From RUG705 sp934101175 (GTDB taxonomy: Bacteria > Bacillota_I > Bacilli_A > RF39 > UBA660), in NCBI GenBank assembly GCA_934101175.1, contig CAKOQC010000006.1, forward strand, positions 20,251 through 84,250: 64,000 bases of DNA, written 5' to 3'. The notes under the pieces are model-generated. The model searched no databases. It worked only from the letters and a program-made list of their open reading frames with translations, and was not told where the DNA came from. Shown one piece after another: positions 17,598 to 26,396 of the stretch. Positions within the stretch are counted from its first letter, which is position 1, and each line of letters starts with the position of its first letter. The position numbers and the translations under genes were made by a program.

Positions 17598-20132
17598 TTA
17601 TTTTAATTTTTCTAAAATTTCAGCTAATTTACTTTCTTCTTTAGCTAGATTAGTGCGATCTAATTCTACTACATTAGCAGGAGCTTTATTAACATAATTT
17701 TCATTAGATAAAAGCTTCTTTCTTCTTTCAATAGAACTAATTAATTTTTCTTTAGCATTTTCAAGAAGAAGTTTTTCTTCAGTATGATCTACTTCATCAT
17801 TATATAGAATATCTAGAGAAAGATTATCTAACTTGACAGTTTCTTTTAAAGAATATTCATTAGTAGTAGTTATCTTGTCTGTTAATTTTAACATATTAAT
17901 AATTAAAGTAGATAACCCAGAATCTTTTATATGATTAATAACTTTAAAGTCTTTAATATTTAAATCTTTCCTCTTATTTCTAAATAAAGTAATAAAGTCA
18001 ATAGCAGTATCTATTTCTATAGTACTAAAATGATACTTTTTATTATATTCTGGATATGATGATATCATAATAGATTCGGCATCTTTTACAGGAAGAGAAT
18101 TATATAATTCATCAGTTACAAATGGCATAAATGGAGATAACATTTTAAGAATACCAGTTAGAACATAACATAAAGTTGACTTAGTAGAAAGATCATTAAT
18201 AGTAAACTTAGACATTTCTATATAATTATCACAGAAATTAGACCATGTAAATGAATATATAACATTAGCAGCATTATTAAATTCATATTTTTCCATATAT
18301 TTAGTTACTGTTTTAATAGTTTCTTCATATTTAGATAAAATCCATTTATCAGCAATATTTAAATTATCTAGATTAATTTCTTTTAAAGATTCAATATTTA
18401 GAAGAGTAAATCTAGTAGCGTTCCATAATTTATTGATAAAGTTCCAAGTAGATTTAATTTTTTCTTCATCAAAACGAATATCAGTACCATTAGCAGCAGT
18501 AGTAGTTAGATAATATCTTAAAGAGTCTGCTCCGTATGTAGAACACATATCCATAGGATCTACTCCGTTACCTAGAGATTTAGAGAATTTTCTTCCTAAT
18601 TTATCTCTGATAAGGCCATGAATTAGACAGTCTTTAAATGGACGATGTCCAGTGAACTCTAATGATTGGAAAGTCATACGATTAACCCAGAAAGGAATGA
18701 TGTCATATCCTGTTACTAAGCAATTATTAGGGAAATATCTTTCCATATCGGTTGTTTTTTCAGGCCATCCTAATGTTGAGAAAGGCCATAAGGCTGATGA
18801 GAACCATGTATCTAGAACATCTGGATCTTGAACCCAGCCTTCTCCTTTTGGAGCTTCCATACCACAATAGATTTCTTCACCACGATACCATACTGGAATA
18901 CGATGTCCCCACCATAATTGACGAGAAATACACCAATCATATGTAATTTCCATCCAGTGATTCATAATCTTTTCAAATCTTGCTGGTACAAAGTTTACTT
19001 TAGTATCCTTATTCTTTTGATTATCAAGAACAGCATCTGCTAAAGGACGCATTTTTACAAACCATTGTTTTGATAAGTATGGTTCTACAACAGCATCACT
19101 TCTTTCAGAATGTCCTACAGAGTGAGTCATTTCTTCAATGCTGATAAGTAGATTTTGGTCTTGTAAATCTTTTAAAAGCTCTTCACGACACTTTTCTCTT
19201 GTCATACCTTGATATTTGCCTGTTAATTCATTCATAGTAGCATCAGGATTCATAATAACAATTCTTTCTAGATTGTGGCGAAGACCTACTTCAAAGTCAT
19301 TAGGATCATGAGCAGGAGTAATTTTAACTACACCGGTACCAAATTCTGGATCAGCATGTTCATCTGTAATAATTGGAATAGGTTTATTCATTATTGGTAA
19401 AATAGCATTCTTACCTACATATTTAGCATATCTTTCATCTTTAGGATTGACTGCTACAGCGGTATCTCCGAATAGGGTTTCTGGTCTAGTAGTAGCAACA
19501 TCTAAGTATTCATCAGTTCCTTCAATATAGTATTTTAAATGATAGAAAGCACCTTTATCTTCTTTATAGATAACTTCTTCACTTGATAAGGCTGTTTGTT
19601 GAACGGGATCCCAGTTAATAATTCTTTCTCCACGATAGATTAAACCTTTATTATATAAATCTACGAAAACTTTTCTTACAGCATAATTTAATCCTTCGTC
19701 TAAGGTAAATCTTTCTTTAGTATAATCAAGACTTAGGCCTAGTCTAGCCCACTGAGTATGAATAGTATTAGCATATTCTTCTTTCCATGACCAAGCATGT
19801 TTTAACCACTCTTCTCTAGTTAGACTACGAGGATTAATTCCTTCACTGCGAAGACGAGCATCTACTTTGGCTTGGGTAGCAATACCAGCATGATCCATAC
19901 CAGGAAGCCACAAACAATCAAAGCCTTTCATACGTTTATATCTAATAATAATATCTTGAATAGCAGTATCCCAAGCATGTCCTAAATGTAATTTACCAGT
20001 AACATTTGGGGGAGGAATAACAATACAGTAAGGTTCTTTAGAAAGATCTCCAGAATTAAAGTATCCGGCTTCTTTCCATTTTTCATATTTATCTTTTTCT
20101 ACTTCTAAATGATTATATTTTTTATCTAACAT
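17598..20132 (-). CDS. valS: Valyl-tRNA synthetase
   Basis: An 844-residue class I synthetase that charges tRNA-Val. HLGHA (near residue 53) is the HIGH motif within PPNVTGKLHLGHAWD; KFSKS (near 512) is the KMSKS motif. The connective editing domain (TTRPETLFGD, HDPNDFEVG) removes threonine, and a C-terminal coiled coil covers about 780-844. Length is close to the usual 880. The ATG at 20132 (MLDKKYN, as in many ValS) is preferred to the one at 20141 because AAAGG sits at a better distance. Expression is controlled by the upstream T-box. Confidence 0.97.
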   Translation of the reverse strand: MLDKKYNHLEVEKDKYEKWKEAGYFNSGDLSKEPYCIVIPPPNVTGKLHLGHAWDTAIQDIIIRYKRMKGFDCLWLPGMDHAGIATQAKVDARLRSEGINPRSLTREEWLKHAWSWKEEYANTIHTQWARLGLSLDYTKERFTLDEGLNYAVRKVFVDLYNKGLIYRGERIINWDPVQQTALSSEEVIYKEDKGAFYHLKYYIEGTDEYLDVATTRPETLFGDTAVAVNPKDERYAKYVGKNAILPIMNKPIPIITDEHADPEFGTGVVKITPAHDPNDFEVGLRHNLERIVIMNPDATMNELTGKYQGMTREKCREELLKDLQDQNLLISIEEMTHSVGHSERSDAVVEPYLSKQWFVKMRPLADAVLDNQKNKDTKVNFVPARFEKIMNHWMEITYDWCISRQLWWGHRIPVWYRGEEIYCGMEAPKGEGWVQDPDVLDTWFSSALWPFSTLGWPEKTTDMERYFPNNCLVTGYDIIPFWVNRMTFQSLEFTGHRPFKDCLIHGLIRDKLGRKFSKSLGNGVDPMDMCSTYGADSLRYYLTTTAANGTDIRFDEEKIKSTWNFINKLWNATRFTLLNIESLKEINLDNLNIADKWILSKYEETIKTVTKYMEKYEFNNAANVIYSFTWSNFCDNYIEMSKFTINDLSTKSTLCYVLTGILKMLSPFMPFVTDELYNSLPVKDAESIMISSYPEYNKKYHFSTIEIDTAIDFITLFRNKRKDLNIKDFKVINHIKDSGLSTLIINMLKLTDKITTTNEYSLKETVKLDNLSLDILYNDEVDHTEEKLLLENAKEKLISSIERRKKLLSNENYVNKAPANVVELDRTNLAKEESKLAEILEKLK

Positions 20133-20180
20133 TCTTATCATCCTTTCATTATTCTTATATAGATTAATATAAGATTTCTA

Positions 20181-20411
20181 AAAATAAAAAAGTCTATAAT
20201 GAAAGGGCGAATTACCGTGGTACCACCTTTCTTATAGACTTATCTATCACTCAATACTTTAACGCAGTTAACGCTTTATCCTACTAATGATTCAGATAAA
20301 GAACTCACGAGCTACCTTCAGATATATTAATTATTAGTTTACACCAGACACTAACTCTCTTTAAATTAATAATACCCTACTCCTCTCGGTCTTGGTTTTT
20401 GATATGTATGT
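20181..20411 (-). promoter_or_regulatory. T-box leader of valS (tRNA-Val-sensing attenuator)
   Basis: The minus-strand leader contains the T-box core GGTGGTACCACGG with the antiterminator bulge that pairs with the uncharged tRNA NCCA end. A terminator follows (AAGTCTATAAGAAAGG with CCTTTCATTATAGACTT, then T-run; 20181-20243). The 5' part has the AGTAG-type stem I bulge and further hairpins. A GTA triplet in GAAGGTAGC (near 20310) is a candidate Val specifier but was not fixed by folding. Uncharged tRNA-Val should allow read-through into valS. Confidence 0.93.
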
Positions 20412-20439
20412 ATTATATCACAATAAAGTCAAAATGCAA
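20412..20439 (-). promoter_or_regulatory. Promoter of the valS T-box transcript
   Basis: TTGCAT (20434-20439), 16 bases, TATAAT (20412-20417) with an upstream TG, just past the stop of the HD-domain gene. Confidence 0.75.
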
Positions 20440-20442
20440 GTA

Positions 20443-21192
20443 TTAATTTACTATTTTCTTTTTAATATAACTATTTAAAACGACTTCAATTTGTTTGAAG
20501 AATTTTTCTATTTTACGATCTTCAAAGATTAAAGAATCAATAATCTTATTAATATAACCTTTTTCTTCAATTAAAGAATAACTTATAGAATAATTAAGAC
20601 CAAACAAATTAGAAAGACTTATTAGAATATTATCAGCATTATTATCAGACATCTTTTTATTGACAGGAATAAATAATTTAAAATCATTATATACAAGAGT
20701 ACTAGGATACTCATCAATACGATTATCAATATATGGATAATTTATAACCATACGTAATTCTTCAATACGATGAACATCTTTCATAATATTACAAATAATA
20801 GTAGTCTTCTCATCAATGTTTTGAGGTAACTTATCTTTGTTGTGGCAAAAGATGGCTAACTTAATAATATTATCATATTTAGTTTCCTCAGTTATCTTTC
20901 TAATTAGACCATCGTCAAATAAAATTTCAATAGACTTCATAGTACTATCTTCTTCAATATTATCTAAATAATTATAATTCTTTTGTTCAAAATTACCAAT
21001 ATCATGAAACAACGCTATTAACTCGATTACCACTATTTCTTCTTCAGAAAAGATAGCAAAACTAGTAGCAATGGTCTTAGCTAAATCCATTGATTTTAAA
21101 GAATGAAAATACTTAGCTTTAGACCAGGTATTATTCATATCTATATTTTTCATATATTCATCAAAATATCTTAATAATCTACTACTTCTCAT
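20443..21192 (-). CDS. HD-domain phosphohydrolase-like protein
   Basis: A 249-residue protein with an HD metal-binding domain: ELIALFHDIGNFEQ (about residues 74-87) gives the HD pair and IFCHNKDKLP (about 113-122) a further metal His. HD proteins cleave phosphate bonds in nucleotides or (p)ppGpp; the substrate here is unknown. The C-terminal 60 residues are helical. AGAGGAA precedes the ATG. It lies directly before the valS promoter with no clear terminator of its own. Confidence 0.75.
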   Translation of the reverse strand: MRSSRLLRYFDEYMKNIDMNNTWSKAKYFHSLKSMDLAKTIATSFAIFSEEEIVVIELIALFHDIGNFEQKNYNYLDNIEEDSTMKSIEILFDDGLIRKITEETKYDNIIKLAIFCHNKDKLPQNIDEKTTIICNIMKDVHRIEELRMVINYPYIDNRIDEYPSTLVYNDFKLFIPVNKKMSDNNADNILISLSNLFGLNYSISYSLIEEKGYINKIIDSLIFEDRKIEKFFKQIEVVLNSYIKKKIVN

Positions 21193-21350
21193 AGAATTCC
21201 TCTTTCAACTTATATTTATATTATATTTTATCTTTATTTATATAGTATCTATCTTTATTTATATGTTTTATGAGTAAATTCTTAGTTAAAATTTATATAT
21301 AAATTTGGAATATAGATACTTAACTATAGGCTTATTTAATAACTAAACTA
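21193..21350. other. AT-rich spacer without a gene
   Basis: Between the HD gene and the XRE operator region lies about 160 bases of nearly pure A/T with short direct repeats (ATCTTTATTTATAT twice near 21225-21265). No supported reading frame is present. Confidence 0.5.
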
Positions 21351-21495
21351 CTGGTAAAATTTAGTAAATACCAGTCCTTGTATATTTTTAGTTATATTTA
21401 GTATATTACAAATATTCATATTTTTCAATAATTTTTAGAAAAAGAAATAAGAAAAAATTACCATTTTTTGGTAAAATTCTTACCAAGTATGGTAA
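21351..21495 (+). promoter_or_regulatory. Operator array (TTACCA/TGGTAA half-sites) upstream of the XRE regulator
   Basis: Alternating half-sites lie at 21458-21463 (TTACCA), 21469-21474 (TGGTAA), 21480-21485 (TTACCA) and 21490-21495 (TGGTAA), separated by 4-5 bases. An outlying inverted repeat CTGGTA/TACCAG lies at 21351-21356 and 21369-21374. This is the pattern of cooperative binding by a helix-turn-helix dimer. A TATAAT at 21532-21537 follows, then the XRE gene, so autoregulation is likely. Confidence 0.65.
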
Positions 21496-21562
21496 TATTT
21501 TGATAATGAATGAAATATTGGGTTCGATTTTATTATAATTGTTTTGTAATGGAGGTAGTTTT

Positions 21563-21901
21563 ATGGATTTAGGAAGCAAAATCAAGAACATTAGATATAA
21601 TAATAATGTTAGTCAAGATGAAATGGCTCGCATTCTTAAAATTAATAGAAATTATTTATCTAGAATTGAAACAAATAAATCTTTACCAACTGCTGAAGTG
21701 TTAACAAGATTGGCAGAGGCTTTCAATATCAGTATTGATTCACTTCTTGGAATTAATCTAGATGGTAAAGACGGTGCAGAAACTAAACTAAATAAGATTA
21801 AGAAAATTAATCAATATTGTTCATATCTTTCTAACTCTGAATTAGATTTTGTTATTAATATGTTATGTGTTATGACAAATAATTCAAGAATTAAGATGTA
21901 A
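21563..21901 (+). CDS. XRE family transcriptional regulator
   Basis: A 112-residue DNA-binding protein with a Cro/C1-type HTH at about 6-60: IKNIRYNNNVSQDEMARIL, then NRNYLSRIETNKSLPTAEVL as the recognition part. The C-terminal 50 residues are helical and may dimerise. The ATG at 21563 follows GGAGGTAG at ideal distance; the earlier in-frame ATG at 21539 has none. The array of inverted half-sites just upstream is its likely operator. Confidence 0.85.
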   Translation: MDLGSKIKNIRYNNNVSQDEMARILKINRNYLSRIETNKSLPTAEVLTRLAEAFNISIDSLLGINLDGKDGAETKLNKIKKINQYCSYLSNSELDFVINMLCVMTNNSRIKM

Positions 21902-21919
21902 TAATGGGGGAATATATTT

Positions 21920-21952
21920 TTAGAACATCTATAGAATTATGGATGTTTTTTA
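21920..21952 (+). terminator. Terminator after the XRE gene
   Basis: AACATC-T-ATA pairs with TAT-G-GATGTT, followed by TTTT. Confidence 0.6.
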
Positions 21953-22051
21953 ATTATAAATATTAATAATTGTCTTGATAAAGGATCTTTTGCTATTAGT
22001 AAGGGAATAAAGTTAAGATAATTTGTGATATAATTAAATAGAGGTGAAAAA

Positions 22052-23401
22052 ATGAAGATTAAAGATATTATAGAAGTTTGTCATGGAGAATTAATATCTG
22101 GAGATATAAATATTAAATGTAAAAATTTTACTAAAGATACACGTACTATTTTAGAAGGAGATATATATGTAGGTATCAAGGGAGAAGTATATGATGGAAA
22201 TACTTTTTATAAAGAGGCTTTTAATAAAGGAGCAATAGCTTGTATTTTAGATAACAAAGAAGTAATAAAGAATGTTAAAGATAATGAGACAATTATTTTA
22301 GTTGAGGACACTATTAAAGCTTTAGCAGAGTTAGCTAAATACAAGAGAAGTATGTATAATATACCAGTAATAGCTGTTACAGGTAGTGTTGGTAAAACAT
22401 CTGTTAAAGATATGATATATAGCGTTGTTAAAACACAATACAAAACATTATGTACAAAAGGAAATTTGAATAATCATATAGGAGTTCCACTTACAATATT
22501 AGGTCTTGATAAACATGAAGCATTAATAGTAGAAATGGGAATGAATCATTTTAATGAATTACATGTATTATCTAATATAGCTAAACCTACTATTGCAGTA
22601 ATTACTAATATAGGAACTGCTCATATAGGAAATCTTGGTAGTAGGGAAAATATTCTTAAAGCTAAACTAGAAGTATTAGATGGAATGAATAATGGAACAT
22701 TAATTATTAATAATGATAATGATATGTTAAGAACTGTTAAATATGATAATTTAATTACAATAGGAATAGATAATAAGAGTGATTATATGGCTCATGATAT
22801 AGAAATGAAGGCTTTTTCTTCAGAATTTTATATTAATGATAAGTATGTATCTTTACCAGTAGGAAGTAATGCTTTTATATATAATGCTTTATTTGCTTAT
22901 GCTGTAGGTAGAAAAGTAGGTATAAGTGAGGAAAATATTATTAAAGCACTAGAGACATTTAAACTTAGTCCTCATAGATTAGAAATGATTCATACTGATG
23001 AGTATACTATTATCGATGATACTTATAATGCTAGTTTAGATTCTGTTAAAAATTCTTTAGGACTTCTTTCTAAGGTAGATGGAAGACGAGTATTTATTTT
23101 TGCAGATATATTAGAAGTGGATAGTTATGGAGAAGAGATACATAAAAATGTAGGTCTAGCTTGTGTAGATGATGATATTGATGTAGTTATCTGTGTTGGT
23201 AAATTAGCTAAATATACATATGAAATAATAAAAGATAATGATAAAGAATGTTATTACTTTGATGATAATGATAAATTAATTCAAGAAATAGATAAGATTA
23301 TTAAGAAAGATGATACTATACTAATAAAGGGGTCTCATTCAATGAATTTATTAGAGATTGTTAACTATTTGGAGGGTAAAAATAATGGAGAGAATTTATA
23401 A
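22052..23401 (+). CDS. murF: UDP-N-acetylmuramoyl-tripeptide--D-alanyl-D-alanine ligase
   Basis: A 449-residue ATP-dependent ligase adding D-Ala-D-Ala to the peptidoglycan precursor in the cytoplasm. The N-terminal substrate domain has KDTRTILEGDIYVGIKGE. The central Mur ligase domain carries the P-loop VTGSVGKTSVKD (near 109-120), NLNNHIGVPLT and EMGMNHFNEL. The C-terminal domain has SPHRLE, DDTYNASLDS and KGSHSMNLL. Length is typical for MurF. It shows the cell has a peptidoglycan wall. GAGGTG precedes the start. It overlaps the following gene by 17 bases. Confidence 0.95.
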   Translation: MKIKDIIEVCHGELISGDINIKCKNFTKDTRTILEGDIYVGIKGEVYDGNTFYKEAFNKGAIACILDNKEVIKNVKDNETIILVEDTIKALAELAKYKRSMYNIPVIAVTGSVGKTSVKDMIYSVVKTQYKTLCTKGNLNNHIGVPLTILGLDKHEALIVEMGMNHFNELHVLSNIAKPTIAVITNIGTAHIGNLGSRENILKAKLEVLDGMNNGTLIINNDNDMLRTVKYDNLITIGIDNKSDYMAHDIEMKAFSSEFYINDKYVSLPVGSNAFIYNALFAYAVGRKVGISEENIIKALETFKLSPHRLEMIHTDEYTIIDDTYNASLDSVKNSLGLLSKVDGRRVFIFADILEVDSYGEEIHKNVGLACVDDDIDVVICVGKLAKYTYEIIKDNDKECYYFDDNDKLIQEIDKIIKKDDTILIKGSHSMNLLEIVNYLEGKNNGENL

Positions 23402-23714
23402 CAAGTTAGTAAGAGATAATATACCTGAGAAAATTAAGGGTAATGGAGAGATGCCAATAATTAGAACTCTTTCTGATTACGAATATAAGATAGAATTAGA
23501 GAAAAAGTTATATGAAGAATACTTGGAAGTTATTGATGCTAAGGGTGAAGATAGATTAGAAGAATTAGCTGATATGTTAGAAGTAATTAAAGCGTTAGCT
23601 ATTACAGATGGATATAGTTTTGAAGATATTATTAACTCTGCTAAAGAAAAAGCTCACAAAAGAGGAGCATTTAAAGAAAAAATATTTTTAGAAAAAGTTG
23701 TTGTTAATGATTAA
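23385..23714 (+). CDS. MazG-like / phosphoribosyl-ATP pyrophosphohydrolase-fold protein
   Basis: A 109-residue all-alpha NTP pyrophosphatase-like protein. YNKLVRDNIPEKI opens the protein; the metal-binding pattern ELEKKLYEEYLEV with ELADMLEVIKAL (E..E and E..D/E) is typical of the MazG/PRA-PH fold, and KAHKRGAF closes it. Such proteins usually remove non-canonical nucleotides. The start at 23385 inside the end of murF has GGAGGG before it; the in-frame start at 23358 has no ribosome site. It is co-transcribed with murF. Confidence 0.8.
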   Translation: MERIYNKLVRDNIPEKIKGNGEMPIIRTLSDYEYKIELEKKLYEEYLEVIDAKGEDRLEELADMLEVIKALAITDGYSFEDIINSAKEKAHKRGAFKEKIFLEKVVVND

Positions 23715-23741
23715 GAAGAATAAAATGATTTAGTGAAAAGA

Positions 23742-23775
23742 AAAAGCAATCTCAAAATGAAGATTGCTTTTATAT
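23742..23775 (+). terminator. Terminator of the murF operon
   Basis: AAAAGCAATCT (23742-23752) pairs with AGATTGCTTTT (23761-23771), 8-base loop, T-rich tail. Confidence 0.9.
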
Positions 23776-23832
23776 ATTCAGTCCGGTAATCAGACATAAT
23801 TTCAAACTTGACCAATTGAATTGTTGAAATCA

Positions 23833-23856
23833 AAAAAAACACAACAAGTGTGTTTC
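23833..23856 (-). terminator. Terminator of tRNA-His
   Basis: AAACACA pairs with TGTGTTT around a 5-base loop (23837-23855), followed by a T-run on the minus strand, downstream of the tRNA. The roughly 75 bases between this and the murF terminator hold nothing I can identify. Confidence 0.75.
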
Positions 23857-23942
23857 TTAATTAAGAACATTTAATACTATCGAGCAAGATTTTAATTAAA
23901 TATTCATATCTAAAACATTAAAATAATGTTTTATTCAATTAA

Positions 23943-24019
23943 TGGGACGGATTGTGGGAATCGAACCCACGCATGTTGGAACCACAATCCAATGTGTTAA
24001 CCACTTCACCAAATCCGCC
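23943..24019 (-). tRNA. tRNA-His (GTG), with encoded G-1 and CCA
   Basis: A cloverleaf reads on the minus strand from 24019. Acceptor GCGGATT pairs with AATCCGT (one G-U), preceded by the His-specific G-1 opposite C73. The anticodon stem TTGGA/TCCAA encloses loop TTGTGGT with anticodon GTG. The T-arm has GTTCGATTC. CCA is encoded at 23943-23945. Confidence 0.95.
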
Positions 24020-24031
24020 AGTACGTTTGTA

Positions 24032-24060
24032 ATTATATCAGTAATAAAATGATTTGTCAA
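24032..24060 (-). promoter_or_regulatory. Promoter of tRNA-His
   Basis: TTGACA (24055-24060), 17 bases, TATAAT (24032-24037) on the minus strand: a full consensus. Confidence 0.9.
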
Positions 24061-24065
24061 TTGTT

Positions 24066-24608
24066 TTATTTAAGAAATATAATAATAGCAATAATTATCA
24101 AAATAATACCACCGATAGTTTTAGAATATGTACCTACTTTTTTACCAAGAATATTACCAAGAATTAGTCCTAGATAAGTAAATATAAAACTTGTTATAGA
24201 GAAAGTTATAGCAGATAGAAAATAATTATTAGTTAGAGCTTTTAGGCCTATTCCTACGGAGAGACTATCAATACTAACAGAAAGACCAAACATAAGAAAT
24301 CCTACTAGACTTATAAGAAGTTTATCTTCTTCCTTGTAATTAGAAATTATTAAATCAATACCTATATATACTAAGATAATAGAAGCTATTATATCAATAC
24401 TTATAAAATTTATTTTGCTTATTAAGAAACCAAATTCTAAGCCAATTAAAGGCATAATGAAATGATAAATACCTACTATTAAAGAGAGAATTATCTTGTC
24501 CTTAGAATTTAGATTAGACATACCATAAATAAGAGCTAAAGAAAAAGCATCCATACTTAAACTAATAGCAATTAAAAAAATAGTAAGAAAAGAGTTCATA
24601 GTATTCAC
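24066..24608 (-). CDS. mntP: MntP-family manganese efflux pump
   Basis: A 180-residue inner-membrane protein with six predicted helices in two three-helix repeats. Each repeat has the family Asp motif: SMDAFSLAL (about 18-26) and SIDSLSVGIG (about 113-122). MntP exports Mn2+. Its place after spoIIR matches Bacillus, where mntP (ywlD) lies a few genes past prfA-prmC-spoIIR. YtaF-like sporulation proteins share the fold, so the exact subfamily is not certain. Confidence 0.8.
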   Translation of the reverse strand: MNTMNSFLTIFLIAISLSMDAFSLALIYGMSNLNSKDKIILSLIVGIYHFIMPLIGLEFGFLISKINFISIDIIASIILVYIGIDLIISNYKEEDKLLISLVGFLMFGLSVSIDSLSVGIGLKALTNNYFLSAITFSITSFIFTYLGLILGNILGKKVGTYSKTIGGIILIIIAIIIFLK

Positions 24609-24638
24609 CTATTTAATATTACTCTTTGACTCACTATT

Positions 24639-25154
24639 TTAGAATATTTTATTAATTAACTCCTTAAAATATGATTTATAAGTATGATGTTCTTCCCTAT
24701 CTACAAGACAAAAATTAGGAAATAGAACACACCAGAAATTATCACCCTTAGCATCTCCAATAGAAATTACTAAAGATTCATAATATCCTTCTTGATAAGT
24801 TATTCCTTGATATGTTTTTTCCGGAAAATAATTATTACCATAATTTATTTTATATGGTAGTAAGTAATTGTTATCGTTAAAAATATTACCTACATTATTA
24901 TCAATATTTTCTAAATTATCATTTATAATAGCTCTAGCTTCTTCAATAGAAGTAGTATCCTTAGTTAAAGAATAAACATTTTTTTCTAAATATGATTTTA
25001 CTTTTTCTTTAATAGAAATATCTTCTGGATTGTTACTATTGGGTATTACACGAAGTCTAATGGAAGTATCAGGAATGATTATTTCTTGATTATTAAGTTT
25101 ATACATAGAAATAATTATTAATGCGAAGAGAATTAAAAATATTTTTCTTTTCAT
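24639..25154 (-). CDS. spoIIR: Stage II sporulation protein R (SpoIIR)
   Basis: A 171-residue signalling protein. After an N-terminal signal or anchor helix (about 4-20) come the SpoIIR signatures IRLRVIPNSNNPEDISIKEK (about 32-51), Y--YFPEKTYQG and WCVLFPNFCLV (about 141-151). In Bacillus, SpoIIR is made in the forespore under sigma-F, exported, and triggers SpoIIGA processing of pro-sigma-E. Its presence is good evidence that this organism forms spores or did so recently. The gene follows a 317-residue unknown gene and precedes mntP. TAGGTGA lies before the ATG. Confidence 0.9.
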   Translation of the reverse strand: MKRKIFLILFALIIISMYKLNNQEIIIPDTSIRLRVIPNSNNPEDISIKEKVKSYLEKNVYSLTKDTTSIEEARAIINDNLENIDNNVGNIFNDNNYLLPYKINYGNNYFPEKTYQGITYQEGYYESLVISIGDAKGDNFWCVLFPNFCLVDREEHHTYKSYFKELINKIF

Positions 25155-25198
25155 TTTATCACCTAGTTATATATTGTAGGTAATTTAAATTATTGAAA

Positions 25199-25243
25199 CA
25201 AAAAAATAAGAAAATATTATTTTTTTAATAGTTTTCTTATTTT
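25199..25243 (-). terminator. Terminator overlapping the end of the 317-residue gene
   Basis: AAAATAAGAAAA (25203-25214) pairs with TTTTCTTATTTT (25232-25243). The last codons lie inside the stem, and a T-run follows on the minus strand. Confidence 0.7.
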
Positions 25244-26170
25244 AGATATACAATATTCTCCATAATTATCTGTATCATAAGTATCATTTAGTTCTTGAGT
25301 AAATTCTTTTAATCTAGAAATTTGGTCTGTATCTAGATATGTCATTATTTCTTCAAAGCATGTTAAATCAAATAAAGTTTCACAGATGACTTCTGGACTA
25401 TTATTTCCTTTTTCTTTATCAAATAATTGGCGAATGATTTCAATAGCTTTATTATAATATATTGGGCTATAGTCTTCAGTAGTAGTAATATCGATTAAGA
25501 AGGGATTAAATTTAGCTTGGACTGCTAATAATTCTAAGATAATATTACTAGTAAGAAAATCATAGCGAAAATAATTTTTATATTCTTTTAATAGTCTTTT
25601 TTTATACTTTTTTTCATATGTGGTTGTAGCTTTAGTGTCTTTAATTATTTGAAGTATTTTTCTAGTAGCACTTAAAAAGATAATACTTAAGGCTTCATCA
25701 TAATAATCATCTAACTCGTCGGGATAATCTGTTAAATATTTTTCTTCAAGAGGATAATCTTCTAGGGTATCTAGGTCTTCTGAATATCCATCATAGTATT
25801 CATCTTCAAGATTTTCTTCAGGAAATTCATCATTTGCTTGCTCTTTTTCTTCTTGCATCAATTTTCTTTTAAAAATGCTTTTCTTATCATGAATATATGC
25901 TACAACATTGATGGCAACACAATATTTATAATCATCAGAATATTTTTCTTTTAACTTGTTTAAGTAGTTAGCCATAAGAGATAAATCTTCTAGGCTTATT
26001 CTGCCACAGAATGAGATAGTTTTTTGTAAATTATTATATAACTGGGTTAACTTGTTTAAATATTCTTGACTACTCTCTTTATTTCTTGATGATAATTCCA
26101 TTAAAGCACCATATTCATAATCTATTTCGATGCATATTTCTAATAATTCTTCACAATATTTTTTATACAT
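25217..26170 (-). CDS. Unknown helical cytoplasmic protein
   Basis: A 317-residue protein without signal peptide or membrane helices. The N-terminal third and the C-terminal half are helical; residues about 105-150 form a very acidic Asp/Glu/Tyr-rich linker. It sits between prmC and spoIIR, the place held by ywkF in Bacillus, but I see no similarity I can name. A terminator at its end separates it from spoIIR. The ATG has a weak GGGGG-like site. Confidence 0.7.
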   Translation of the reverse strand: MYKKYCEELLEICIEIDYEYGALMELSSRNKESSQEYLNKLTQLYNNLQKTISFCGRISLEDLSLMANYLNKLKEKYSDDYKYCVAINVVAYIHDKKSIFKRKLMQEEKEQANDEFPEENLEDEYYDGYSEDLDTLEDYPLEEKYLTDYPDELDDYYDEALSIIFLSATRKILQIIKDTKATTTYEKKYKKRLLKEYKNYFRYDFLTSNIILELLAVQAKFNPFLIDITTTEDYSPIYYNKAIEIIRQLFDKEKGNNSPEVICETLFDLTCFEEIMTYLDTDQISRLKEFTQELNDTYDTDNYGEYCISKIRKLLKK

Positions 26171-26260
26171 ATTAATCCCCCTAATTAAAATTTAGCACAA
26201 TTGCTTATAAAAAGCAAGATTTATGATATTCTTGATATAGATTTAGAGGTGGTAATTAAT

Positions 26261-26396
26261 AAATACTTACTCTCAATTTATTATATGCATAATAAAAACC
26301 TCATTTCATATTTCGATGTATACTCTAACTGGGTATTTCATTTTGAAAATGAGGTTTATATAAGACTTTAATTAATACTATTAAAGGTAAGTATTT
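26261..26396 (-). repeat. Nested inverted repeats after prmC (structured RNA, terminator or MITE-like)
   Basis: An outer pair AAATACTTAC / GTAAGTATTT (26261-26270, 26387-26396) encloses an inner pair AAACCTCATTT / AAATGAGGTTT (26296-26306, 26347-26357). The local palindrome CATTTTGAAAATG (26339-26351) competes with the inner pair. Read on the minus strand, the inner stem is followed by TTTTATT, so it can serve as the prmC terminator. The outer repeat, starting in the prmC stop region, is more than a terminator needs. Confidence 0.6.
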
